NCBI GenBank assembly: GCA_027493445.1
Contig: JAOSKU010000001.1
Coordinates: 2,624,822 to 2,688,821 of the forward strand
Direction of reading: 5' to 3'
From: Thermoleophilia bacterium
Lineage (GTDB): Bacteria; Actinomycetota; Thermoleophilia; RBG-16-64-13
Length of the DNA: 64,000 nt
This document shows positions 27,147 to 35,829 of the stretch, piece after piece. Within the stretch, counting starts at the first letter, position 1, and every line of letters starts with the position of its first letter. Under the pieces are notes generated by a model. That model saw nothing but the letters and a program-made list of their open reading frames with translations. It was not told the origin of the DNA and did no database searches. The position numbers and the translations under genes were made by a program.

Positions 27147-27172
27147 GGGGCGCGAGTGGGAGCACTCGCCCC
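27147..27172 (-). terminator. Hairpin after the cysteine desulfurase gene
   Basis: On the minus strand GGGGCGAGTG pairs with CACTCGCGCCCC (one 2-base bulge) around loop CTCC, 36 bases after the desulfurase stop. This is a likely terminator separating the beta-oxidation operon from the Hdr operon. Confidence 0.6.
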
Positions 27173-27179
27173 GCCGGCC

Positions 27180-27210
27180 CTGACGGCGAAGCGTCATTCC
27201 GAGAAGGCTA
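27180..27210 (-). repeat. Fragment of the 161-bp repeat (left end)
   Basis: On the minus strand the sequence ATGACGCTTCGCCG matches the left arm of the dispersed repeat, preceded by a degenerate end. Only about 30 bp remain. It overlaps the last codons of the desulfurase gene. Confidence 0.45.
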
Positions 27211-28350
27211 GGGCTGTCTCAGCCGTGAGACGGCCGCGACGATCGCCTCGGCCGCCCGATCGACGTCCTCACGGGTGGTCGAGAGTGAGAGCGACAGGCG
27301 CAGGGCGCCCAAGGCAACCTCGCTCGACACCCCCATCGCGGCCAGCACCGGCGAGGGTCGGTCGACGCCCTCGTGACAGGCGGAGCCCGTCGAGGCCGAG
27401 ACCTCGGGGCAGGCGGCCAGGATGTCGCGCCCGAGCAAGCCGGGGACGCTGACATTGAGCGTATTCGGCAGACGCGCCTCGGGGTGGCCGTTGAGGATGA
27501 GATCGGGCACGGCCGAGAGCAGCAACTCGTGCAGACGGTCCCGGAGCGGCCGCACCTTCTGGGCGAAGTTCGCCAAACCTTCGGTGCGGGCGAGCTCGCA
27601 GGCCGCCCCCAGGCCGGCGATGAAAGGCACGTTCTCGGTGCCCGCCCTCCGTCCGCCCTCGTGGCCGGCTCCGTGGATGAGCGGCTCGAGCACCACCCCC
27701 GAACGCACGTAGAGGGCCCCGATGCCCTTGGGTGCGTAGAGCTTGTGGCCGGCCACGGCCAGCAAGCCGACCCCCAGGTCCTTCACGTCGATCGGCAGTT
27801 TGCCCGCGCTCTGGGCGGCGTCGGTATGGAAGAGGACTCCTCGTGCCCGGCAGACGGCGGCGATGGCCGCGATGTCGTTGACCGTGCCCGTCTCGTTGTT
27901 CGCGTGCATGATCGAGACGAGCACGGTGTCGTCGCGGAGGGCGGCGGCCACCTGCGCCGCCGACACCTGCCCGTACCGGTCCACCGGCAACGCGGTGACC
28001 TGCCAGCCCTCGCGCTCGAGGAAGCGGGCCGGTTCCGAGACGGCTGGGTGCTCCACCGTGGAGACGACCAGATGCCGGCCTTTGCTGCGGGTCGCCCAGG
28101 CCACCCCTTTCAGAGCGAGATTGTCGGCCTCGGACCCGCCCCCGGTGAAGACGACCTCGTCCGGTGCGCATCCCAGCAGCGCTGCCACCTGCCCGCGGGC
28201 TTTCGCCACCGCAGCCGCGGCCTGCCGGCCTTCGGGGTGACTGCTCGAGGGGTTGCCGTAGCCCTCCCGCAGGTAGGGCTCGATGGCGTCGGCCACGCGG
28301 GAGTCGACCCGCGTGGTCGCGTTGGCGTCCAGGTAGATGCGGTCGGGCAT
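27208..28350 (-). CDS. Cysteine desulfurase (NifS/IscS family)
   Basis: A 380-residue PLP enzyme starting MPDRIYLDANATTRVDS. The family motifs are all present: HVV-type PLP contacts around VSTVEHPAVSEPA, SIMHANNETG, FHTDAAQSAGKLP, the lysine in VAGHKLYAPKGIGALYV and the catalytic-loop cysteine in STGSACHEG. It takes sulfur from cysteine for iron-sulfur assembly. I chose the ATG at 28350 because it follows GGAGAGGGGG and lies 17 bp after the upstream gene; a longer frame exists but overlaps that gene. Its position beside an operon very rich in Fe-S proteins fits a supply role. Confidence 0.9.
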   Translation of the reverse strand: MPDRIYLDANATTRVDSRVADAIEPYLREGYGNPSSSHPEGRQAAAAVAKARGQVAALLGCAPDEVVFTGGGSEADNLALKGVAWATRSKGRHLVVSTVEHPAVSEPARFLEREGWQVTALPVDRYGQVSAAQVAAALRDDTVLVSIMHANNETGTVNDIAAIAAVCRARGVLFHTDAAQSAGKLPIDVKDLGVGLLAVAGHKLYAPKGIGALYVRSGVVLEPLIHGAGHEGGRRAGTENVPFIAGLGAACELARTEGLANFAQKVRPLRDRLHELLLSAVPDLILNGHPEARLPNTLNVSVPGLLGRDILAACPEVSASTGSACHEGVDRPSPVLAAMGVSSEVALGALRLSLSLSTTREDVDRAAEAIVAAVSRLRQP

Positions 28351-28367
28351 ACGCCCCCTCTCCGTCT

Positions 28368-30410
28368 CTACATGTTCGAGAAATCCGGCTTCCGGCCGGC
28401 GAGGAAGGCCCCGATGCCCTCCTGCGCCGCCCGAGTGCAAGCCACCTGTCCGAAGGCCAGGTAGCCGGCCTCCAGGGCGGAGGCCAGGTCCGGCGCTTCG
28501 AGGCCGGCGCGAACGGCCTGCACGATGATGTCGACCACCTCGTGCGAGAGCGGCATCCCGTCGGGTGTTTCCGCTTCCCCGGCCTGGATGGTCTCGTCGA
28601 GGAGAGCGGTCAAGTCGGGCTGAGGGAGGGGCAACTTACCGGACAACTCGCGCGCGCGCTGAGCGGCCATCGCAACCAGAGCGTCATATTCCTCTTCGAT
28701 GCCCGAGATCACGCCGATCTCCAGAGCCTGAGCGGCCGTGAGGCGCTCGGCCCGGGTGATCATGTCGGTAAAGGTCTTGGCAGCCGCCGGCCACTTGCGG
28801 TAGGGCACCACCAGCCCGCCGATTCCCGGCAGAATGCCCAGAGTCACCTCGGGCAGCTGGAAGTAGGCTCGGGGGCTGGCCACGATGTCGTGGCAACGGG
28901 TGGCCAGCTCCATCCCGCCCCCCAGGGCCAGACCGTTGACGGCGGCCACCACAGGTTTCGTCATGCCGTCCAGGTGTACCAGGAGCCGTCCGGAATCGCG
29001 GGAATACTGAGCCGCGGCGGCGGCGTCACCCAGCATCTCCGTGAACTTGCCGATCTCGGCGCCCGCGCAGAACGCGCGCGTGCCGTAGCCGACAATGACG
29101 AAACCGGTGACCGCGGGGTCGTCCTCGTAGACTCTGATGGCCCTGAGGATCTCGTCGTTGGTCTCGTCGGTGAGGGCATTCATCTGGGCCGGACGCCGGA
29201 GGGTAATCACCACCACATCGTCCAGGCGGTCCACGAGGATGAAGCGGTCGAAGCTGGTGGCTTGGTCGTAGTGGTCGAGCAGCTCGGGCCCGGGCAGACC
29301 CGGCCTCTCCTCGGCCAAGCGACCGAGCACACGCGCTACCTCGTCCCGGCCCATGGAGCGCATGAGATCCAGAGGGCTCCGCTTGAAGCCCAGGGCGAGT
29401 AGAGAGCCGAGGTGCAGGTCCTCGGGGGTGCCGATCCTCCGGGCGACGACGTCGAGCGACTGGCTGCACAGGATGCCGAGCAGGCGGTCGCGGACATTCC
29501 GGCGCACGTCTTCGGCGACCTCGATGGGCGTGCCCGGTCTGTTGACGGCCCAGCGATCGACGCTCAGGAAGATCTCAGCCGGCCGGTAGGCGGGACTCTC
29601 CTGCATTTGCCGCTGGTTGCACTCGTAGGTGATGGGGTTGCCGTTGGCCATGTTGAGCACGAAGAAGGGCCCGGCGTGCACGAACTCCTCGGCCACGGCA
29701 TCGACCTGCTTGGCGATGCTGCCGCTCGTGCCCAGCAGCATGGCGGACTCGTTCGTCCAGTTGTCGAAGATGCGGTCGAGCATGAAGGCGATCACATCGT
29801 CGGTCACCATGGGGGCCTTACCGGTCACGGCGAAGAGCCAGCGGAGATAGTCCACGGTCCCCCGCGCCGCTCCCGGCCAGCTGATGACCTCCACCGCCGG
29901 ATTGCGCCAGGCGGGCGCGAAGAAGTGGGTGATGGTGGTCCTCTGCGGCCGCTGCATGTCGTCGAAAAGCCAGCCCGCCGGGATGGAACTGGTGTTGGAG
30001 GTGATGATCGCCTCGGCGGAGACACGCTCCTCGATCATGGCGAAGATCTTCTTCTTCAAGGGAATGCTCTCGGTGGCCGCCTCGATCACCAGGTCGGCAC
30101 CCTGCAGGGCATCGTAGTCGGTGGAGGTGACCACGTTCGCGAGCACCTTCTCCGCCTTCTCCGCCGTCATCTTGCCCCGTTTGATGCCCTTCTGCGCGTA
30201 ACCCTCGAAGCGACCCTGGACGGCGGCCAAAGCTTCCTCCCTCACGTCGATGAGGGTGAGGGTGATGTCGGGCAGGGCGGTTTTGAAGTAGTAGCCGATA
30301 TCCGGGCCGATCGTGCCGGCTCCGACGATGGCGATGTGCCGGGGCAGATCCTTGCGGGGCGAGCCCAGCAAAGGGTTGCGGAAGGCGGGGTAAAGCTCTG
30401 TGCTGGCCAT
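28368..30410 (-). CDS. 3-hydroxyacyl-CoA dehydrogenase / enoyl-CoA hydratase fusion
   Basis: A 680-residue beta-oxidation protein with dehydrogenase first and hydratase last, the reverse of FadB. The NAD site is IAIVGAGTIGPDIGYYF near residue 25; the dehydrogenase domain continues with THFFAPAWRNPAVEVI. From about 440 the crotonase fold appears: YGTRAFCAGAEIGKF and NGLALGGGMELATRC form the oxyanion hole, and YFQLPEVTLGILPGIGG carries the catalytic acid. It should convert enoyl-CoA to 3-ketoacyl-CoA. The ATG at 30410 is preceded by AGGAGG; a longer open frame extends upstream but is out of frame with the thiolase and has no family match. Thiolase is the upstream neighbour. Confidence 0.9.
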   Translation of the reverse strand: MASTELYPAFRNPLLGSPRKDLPRHIAIVGAGTIGPDIGYYFKTALPDITLTLIDVREEALAAVQGRFEGYAQKGIKRGKMTAEKAEKVLANVVTSTDYDALQGADLVIEAATESIPLKKKIFAMIEERVSAEAIITSNTSSIPAGWLFDDMQRPQRTTITHFFAPAWRNPAVEVISWPGAARGTVDYLRWLFAVTGKAPMVTDDVIAFMLDRIFDNWTNESAMLLGTSGSIAKQVDAVAEEFVHAGPFFVLNMANGNPITYECNQRQMQESPAYRPAEIFLSVDRWAVNRPGTPIEVAEDVRRNVRDRLLGILCSQSLDVVARRIGTPEDLHLGSLLALGFKRSPLDLMRSMGRDEVARVLGRLAEERPGLPGPELLDHYDQATSFDRFILVDRLDDVVVITLRRPAQMNALTDETNDEILRAIRVYEDDPAVTGFVIVGYGTRAFCAGAEIGKFTEMLGDAAAAAQYSRDSGRLLVHLDGMTKPVVAAVNGLALGGGMELATRCHDIVASPRAYFQLPEVTLGILPGIGGLVVPYRKWPAAAKTFTDMITRAERLTAAQALEIGVISGIEEEYDALVAMAAQRARELSGKLPLPQPDLTALLDETIQAGEAETPDGMPLSHEVVDIIVQAVRAGLEAPDLASALEAGYLAFGQVACTRAAQEGIGAFLAGRKPDFSNM

Positions 30411-30424
30411 GTGCGATGTCCCTC

Positions 30425-31621
30425 CTAGCCGACCTTGATGACCAGGGCCCCGGCGGTGTCGCCCGCGGCGCACCCGGTGAAGAGGCCGTGGCCTCCGCCC
30501 AGCAGCACGAGTTCCTCGATCAGCTCCATGACGCAGCGGGCGGCCGTGGGGCCCTGCGGGTGACCGTAGACGAGCGGGCTGCCGTAGTTGTTGAGACTCA
30601 TCACGTCCAGGCCCATGGTCTTGGCCATATACAGGTCGTTCGCCACGAAGGGATTGTGCGTCTTGATGGCCTTCATGTCGGCCACGGAAAGGCCGGCGCG
30701 CTCGAGCGCCATCTCGGCGGCGGGCACGGGAGCGGACGGCATGAGCGCCTTCCCCACTCGCGAGTAGCCAAAGCTCAGGATCTGGATCTCGGGACCCGAG
30801 GGGGAGAGCTCGCGAGCCGTGTCCCGCGTCGTCACCGCGACGGCCGCGTTGCCGTCGGCCGGGTGCGTCTGCGCGCCGTAGGTGAGAACCCCACCGGGCA
30901 GTACCGGCTTCAGCCCGGCCAGCCCCTCGGCGGTGGTGGGAAAGATGCCTTCGTCGGCTTCGATCGTGACAGTCTTCTTCCGGCTCACTGCGACCTCGAG
31001 CGGGAACATGTAGCGCTTCTGGAAGGCCCGTTCGTCGGCCATGCCGTCCATGTACTGCTGGTAGCGCCGCAGCGAGACGGCGTCGCACTCCTCCCGCGTG
31101 AGGCCGGACTGAGCGGCCACATTCTCCGCAGTTTGGATCATGGCCTCGCCGGCCCAAGGGTCGCAGCTGAAGTTGTCCTGCACCCAGTTCTCAGTGTCCA
31201 CGAGCGCCCCGGGGCCGTTCGGGTTCGGCCAGATGGTGTGCGGCCCGTTCGAGGTACGATCGGCCATGAGGTTGAAGACGGCGCCGGCCGAGCCCACCTC
31301 GACGGCCATGGCCGCCTGGTACACGCAGGTGGTGGACGTGCTGCACGCCTGGCTGATCCACACGCCGGGGACACCCTCGCAGCCGATCAGCGCGGCCGCC
31401 CAAGGCCCGCCGAAGAAGATGTGGGGTTGGGCCACGGTGCAGCCGAAGTTCACGTAGTCGAACATGCCCGGATCCCACTGCTTCTCGCCCAACCAGCGCT
31501 TGGCTGTAGCCCCAGCAAGAGGCAGGGAGTGGACCGCGGAGAGGCTCCCCTGCCAGCGCACGAAGGGAGAGCTGAAATAGCCGCCATAGGGAATGAACGC
31601 TTTGGTGAACATACGTCCCAC
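30425..31621 (-). CDS. Thiolase-family acetyl-CoA acetyltransferase (divergent)
   Basis: A 398-residue thiolase. The nucleophilic cysteine is in ISQACSTSTTCVYQAA. The usual C-terminal motifs are altered: NNYGSPLVYGHPQGPTAAR in place of the NxxGG-GHP-SGAR form, and FTGCAAGDTAGALVI in place of the CxGGGxG form; the second catalytic cysteine and the His of GHP are kept. It should cleave 3-ketoacyl-CoA with CoA. The altered motifs place it among SCP2-type or unclassified thiolases, yet no DUF35 partner is adjacent. It has its own promoter and is followed by the dehydrogenase/hydratase fusion. Confidence 0.85.
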   Translation of the reverse strand: MGRMFTKAFIPYGGYFSSPFVRWQGSLSAVHSLPLAGATAKRWLGEKQWDPGMFDYVNFGCTVAQPHIFFGGPWAAALIGCEGVPGVWISQACSTSTTCVYQAAMAVEVGSAGAVFNLMADRTSNGPHTIWPNPNGPGALVDTENWVQDNFSCDPWAGEAMIQTAENVAAQSGLTREECDAVSLRRYQQYMDGMADERAFQKRYMFPLEVAVSRKKTVTIEADEGIFPTTAEGLAGLKPVLPGGVLTYGAQTHPADGNAAVAVTTRDTARELSPSGPEIQILSFGYSRVGKALMPSAPVPAAEMALERAGLSVADMKAIKTHNPFVANDLYMAKTMGLDVMSLNNYGSPLVYGHPQGPTAARCVMELIEELVLLGGGHGLFTGCAAGDTAGALVIKVG

Positions 31622-31647
31622 CTTCCAAGATCCTGTTGTGTATTCCT

Positions 31648-31669
31648 AGCCGGGAGCGCGCTCCCGGCT
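31648..31669. promoter_or_regulatory. 22-bp perfect palindrome in the thiolase leader
   Basis: AGCCGGGAGCG is followed directly by its reverse complement. It lies between the predicted transcription start (about 31680) and the thiolase start codon, so it would form a hairpin in the 5' leader or act as an operator. Confidence 0.6.
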
Positions 31670-31686
31670 CTGACTGCGGCTTTCCG

Positions 31687-31716
31687 ATTGTAGTTATTAG
31701 TTGGCCGTCCAGTCAA
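31687..31716 (-). promoter_or_regulatory. Predicted promoter of the thiolase operon
   Basis: On the minus strand: TTGACT (31711-31716), an 18-base spacer, then TACAAT (31687-31692). The spacer and -35 carry the candidate operator at 31698-31715, which resembles the one at the ferredoxin promoter. Confidence 0.68.
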
Positions 31717-31819
31717 GACCCGATGCCGGATCGCGACCAGGGCCGAGCCCCGGGGGCCGGCGCCCCGCCGCCGGTTCAAGAGCAACCGCCGGCCTTTGCC
31801 CCCCCGGCCGCACCGGGTC

Positions 31820-33864
31820 CTACGTGCCCGGCAGCCCGATCTCCCCGTCCAGGATCTCGGCCAGGTCGCGCACGGCCACCCGGCCTTCCAGGCCTTCGTG
31901 CTTCACGCCGTCATCCAGCATGATCTTGCAGAAGGGGCAGGCGGTGGCCACCAGCTGGGCCCCGGTCTCGGCCAGCTCCCGGGCCCGCAGGAACTCGATG
32001 GGCTCTCCGATCTTGATCTCGCTCCACATGCGCCCCCCGCCTCCACCGCAGCAAAAGCCGTCGCGGCCCTGGCGGGCGGGCTCGGTTAGGGTGAGGCCAT
32101 CCACCCGAGCGATGAGCTCACGCGGAGCTTCGTAGATGTCGTTGTAGCGCCCCAGATAGCAGGAGTCGTGGTACGTGACCCGGAGGCGGGCATCCTCGGG
32201 CAACTCCAGGCGACCGGCGGCCACAAGCTCCAGCAGAAGCTCGGTGTGGTGCACCACCTGCCAATCGGCCCCCAGCTGCGGATAATCGTTCTTCAAGGTG
32301 TTGTAGCAGTGGGGGCACTGCGTGAGGATCTTGCCGAACCGGTACTGTTCGATGGTCTCCTTGAGGGCCAGCCCGCCCACTTGGAAGAGCATCTCCTCCC
32401 CCATGCGGCGGGCAGCCTCGCAGGAGCAGGTCTCCTCCTCGCCCAGGACGGCGAAAGAGACCCCGGCCCGGGTGAGGAGGCGGGCCAGGGCCCGGCTCAC
32501 CTTCTGGCTGCGCGGGTCGTAGCTGCCGGCGCAACCCACGAAGAATAGGTAGTCAACCGGCGTGGGCTCCTCGCCCTGCGGGTGCGCGTCCGGATCCTGG
32601 ATGTCGGCCATGACCGGCACCTCCATCTCCAGACCCTGGGCCCAAGCCAGACGGTCCTCTTGTTTGAGCTGCCAGGGGTTGCCACGCATGCCCATCGACT
32701 CGAGGGCCTTGGCCGCGCTGCCGGTAAGGCGACCCTCGTTGGTGAGATAGCGGCGGAGCTCGAGGATCTTGTCGAGCTGGTTGATGCCGACGGGACAGTG
32801 CTCGACGCAGCTTCGACAGGTGGTGCAGCTCCAGGCCTCGGCGTCGTCGATGAGATCGAGAAGGTCGGGGGTATCCTCCGGCCGGTCGGGATCGTCATTC
32901 AGAAGAGCGCGCATGGCTGTCCTGCTCTTCAGAACGATCGTCTTCGGGTTCAAGGGCTTACCCGAGGCGGTGGCCGGGCAGACCTCCTCGCAACGACCGC
33001 AGGCCATGCAGGCGTCCAGATCCTTGAGGTCGGGCCAGGCATAGTCCGTGACGGTGCCCGCCCCCACTCTCTCTGCTTCTTCCACGTCGGCCACGTAGGT
33101 CATGGCCCCCTTGGGCCGGCTCTCGCGCAGGAAGATGTTGGCCGGGCTGGCCAGAGTATGCAGGAACTTGCTGTAGGAGACCAGGCCCACGAAGCCCACT
33201 CCCAGGACCATGTGAACGACCCAGGCCCAACGGTGGAAGGCGACGAAGCTCTCCCGCTCAGCCAGGAGCGAGAGAGCCTTGCCCACCCCGAAGCCGGCGA
33301 AGCTCGCTCCTCGTTCGTAGCTTGGGAAGCCATCGATCAGAATGCGGGCCCCCTCGAGCACGAAGCCGGTCACCCCGATCACGAAGAGGATCGCGAGGGC
33401 GTAGTGGTCGTCCCACCGGCGCTCGAGCTTGGCCGGCCTTCTCACATAGCGACGCCAGGCGGCGAGGAGCACCCCAGTGAGCAGAGCCAGGCCGGCTATC
33501 TCCATGAAGAAGCTGAAAACGAGATAGAAACTCCCCTGAAAGAAGACAAGGCCGAGATCGATCTGGAAGATGAGGATGGTGGTGCCGATGAGCAAGACCA
33601 CGAACCCCCAGAAGAGCAGAAGGTGCATGAGCCCGGCATAGCGATCCTCAAGCACGGCTTTCTGGAGGAAGCCGTTGCCGATGAGGTCGTAGAGGCGCCC
33701 CAGGGGCTTGTCGGTGCGGGAAGTGAAGGCCGGCCGACCCCTCCGGTACATGCCTACCCGGCGAACCAGATCGGTCACCAGGATGACGAGCGCCACGCCC
33801 GCCCCGATGTACATGGCGACCTCGGCCCAGAGAGGCACGTTGCCAAGAAGCGCGCGCGTCTGCA
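31820..33864 (-). CDS. Membrane Fe-S oxidoreductase, FadF/EtfD-like (ETF:quinone route)
   Basis: A 681-residue protein. The N-terminal 280 residues contain five or six membrane segments resembling the cytochrome b-like NarI domain. Then come two 4Fe-4S clusters, CMACGRCEEVCP and CTTCRSCVEHCP, and a C-terminal HdrD-like part with two CCG motifs (VGCAGSYDPRSQ with TCSCEAARR; DSCYLGRYND with FCCGGGGGRMW). In the family this protein takes electrons from reduced ETF to menaquinone. It follows etfA by 11 bp and completes the etfBA-fadF set. ATG 33864 was chosen over a longer fused frame, which arises from the frameshift in etfA. Confidence 0.88.
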
Positions 33865-33875
33865 TGGCCCCGCCT

Positions 33876-34861
33876 CTACGCGGCTTTGCGCTGGCGGACC
33901 AGCTCCGTGAGCGCGGGAATGATGGAGAAGAGGTCCCCCACCACCCCGAAGTCGGCGAAGGAGAAAATAGGGGCTTCGGGATCCTTGTTGATGGCCACGA
34001 TATAGTCGGCCGTCTGCATCCCCGCCCGGTGCTGGATGGCCCCGGAAATGCCGCAGGCAATGTAGAGCTTGGGGAGACGGTCTTGCCGGTCTGGCCCACC
34101 TGGTACTGGTGAGGCTTCCAGCCGGCGTCCACCGCCGCCCGGCTGGCCCCCACGGCCGCCCCCAAGGCCTCGGCCAGCTGGTGGATCAAGGAAAAGTTCT
34201 CCGGAGCCCCGAGGCCCCGGCCGCCGGAGACGATGATCTGGGCTTCCTCCAGGCTGACCATGCCCGGGTTTTCCTCCACCACCGCCAGGATGCGGGCAAG
34301 CAGGCCTGAAGGAGTGAAGTCCACCACGAGGGGTACGACCTCGGCTTCGGCCGGAGCCTCCTGCCTGTCGAACACGTTGGCCCGCACCGTGACCAGAGCC
34401 GGAGAGGCGGTGGCCTCCTTCTCGGCGATCAGCGAGCCTCCGAAACAAGGATGGGTGACCACCAGGCGGCCGTCCTTCACCTCCAGGGCGGTGGCGTCTC
34501 CCAGGAGGCCCACCGAGAGCCGGGTGGCACACTGGGAGGCCATCTCGCGCCCGTCGGCTGAATTGGCGAACAGGACCAGAGCCGGGTCGGCGGCGGCGAT
34601 GGCGGCCAAAGCAGCGTCGGTCATGGGGCCGGGCCGGAAGACGGCGAGCTCCTCGCTTTGGGCCACGTAGGCCTTCTTGGCTCCATAGCGGGCCGCCTCA
34701 GCCACCAGGGGGGCGGTCTCGGCGGCCGCCACGGCCACCGCCACGGGGCCGCCGAAGGCCTCCTCGAGCTCCCGGGCCCGGGTGAGGCTCTCCAAGGTCA
34801 CCTGGGCGAGCTTTGTGTCCCTTCTCTCCGCCACTACAAGGATGCCCTGCTTCTCGCTCAA
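33876..34861 (-). CDS. etfA: Electron transfer flavoprotein alpha subunit (one apparent frameshift)
   Basis: Joined length is about 328 residues. The N-terminal domain ([20 protein letters not shown]) is normal. The C-terminal FAD-binding motifs are [26 protein letters not shown] and, after the break, [19 protein letters not shown] and [18 protein letters not shown]. The frame breaks at a G4 run (34071-34074), right inside the FAD motif; one added base restores [16 protein letters not shown]. It accepts electrons from acyl-CoA dehydrogenase and passes them to the membrane oxidoreductase encoded downstream. Confidence 0.9.
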
Positions 34862-34896
34862 TGGTCCCTCTCCCTGTCGTCATCTGTCGCCACTGG

Positions 34897-34985
34897 AGAC
34901 ACGAGCTCTGGAGCTCGCTTCGGAACGAAGCCCCGGCCGCCGCGGCCGCACTGGGCGGGCCGATGCAGCGGTGGCGCCGAAACGA
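34897..34985 (-). repeat. Repeat fragment related to the right half of the 161-bp element
   Basis: Read on the minus strand, CGCCCAGTGCGGCC and GGCCGGGGCTTCGTT match the right half of the dispersed element. Instead of the normal end it continues into GAGCTCCAGAGCTCGT, an imperfect palindrome also seen in the fragment at 58641. It fills most of the 128-bp gap between etfB and etfA. Confidence 0.5.
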
Positions 34986-34989
34986 GCTC

Positions 34990-35766
34990 CTACACAAGCT
35001 TCTCCTTGAGAAGAAAGTCGAGGATCTTCTCGGCCCCGTCTCCTTGGTCTTCCACCCTCACTCCCGGGGCCCGCGGCTGGGGGTTGCTGGTGGCGAGCAC
35101 GCGAGTCTTGGCTCCGGAACCGCCGATGCGGCCCGGCACCAAGGAGAGCGCAGCCGCGTCCTTCACCTCCATGGGCTTTTTCTTGGCGGCCATGATGCCT
35201 TTCAAGGAGGGGTAGCGGGGCTCGTTGATGCCCTTGGCCACCGACAAGACGGCGGGCAGGGGGCACTCATAGGCGACATAGCCCTGGTCGGTCTGGCGAT
35301 GGACGGAAAGGGCGCCGTCTCGTATCTCCACCTTGTTCAGAGCCGAGAGTAGAGGGAGATCGAGAAGGGCGGCCACGGCGGCCGGCACCTGGCCGGTCTG
35401 GGCGTCGGTGGACATGATGCCAAAGAGAGTGATATCGAACTCCAGGGGCTTGAGAGCTTCAGCGAGGGCGTGGGCCGTGCCCTGGGTGTCGGAACCTGCG
35501 AGGGCCGGGTCGGTGACCATGACCGCCCTGTCGGCCCCCATGGCCAGAGCCTTGCGCACCGCGGCGGCCGCCTCTTCCGGGCCCATGCATAGCACGGTGA
35601 TCTCTCCCCCGTGGGCTTCCTTCAGGCGTACCGCCTCCTCCACGGCGTACTCGTCATAGGGATTGAGGATGTTCTCGACCGTGCGGTCGAGGCGCCAGGA
35701 GGTAGGGTCGAGCCTCTTCTCAGCCTCCGTGTCGACCACCTGCTTTACGCAGACGACGATGTTCAC
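34990..35766 (-). CDS. etfB: Electron transfer flavoprotein beta subunit
   Basis: A 258-residue protein starting MNIVVCVKQVVDTEAEKRLD with the beta-subunit motifs LNPYDEYAVEEAVRLKE, VLCMGPEEA and LFGIMSTDAQTGQVPAAVA; the last surrounds the AMP/FAD pocket. It pairs with EtfA encoded 128 bp downstream, beyond a repeat fragment. The DxxTxQVP form of the pocket suggests an ordinary, non-bifurcating ETF, but this cannot be settled by reading. The upstream neighbour is the acyl-CoA dehydrogenase gene. Confidence 0.92.
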   Translation of the reverse strand: MNIVVCVKQVVDTEAEKRLDPTSWRLDRTVENILNPYDEYAVEEAVRLKEAHGGEITVLCMGPEEAAAAVRKALAMGADRAVMVTDPALAGSDTQGTAHALAEALKPLEFDITLFGIMSTDAQTGQVPAAVAALLDLPLLSALNKVEIRDGALSVHRQTDQGYVAYECPLPAVLSVAKGINEPRYPSLKGIMAAKKKPMEVKDAAALSLVPGRIGGSGAKTRVLATSNPQPRAPGVRVEDQGDGAEKILDFLLKEKLV

Positions 35767-35829
35767 ACTGCGTCCCTCCTGGTCTCGTCGTTCCGACGCG
35801 AGCTCGCGCCCCGCCTTGAAGGCGCCCCG

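Noticed and set aside
28368-31157. A 929-codon frame extending the dehydrogenase/hydratase upstream
   Set aside because: The first 249 codons are in the wrong frame over the thiolase gene; the real start at 30410 has a Shine-Dalgarno sequence.
31820-34861. One apparent 1013-residue EtfA-membrane protein fusion
   Set aside because: It is created by the frameshift inside etfA; the corrected etfA stops at 33876 and the membrane protein has its own ATG at 33864.
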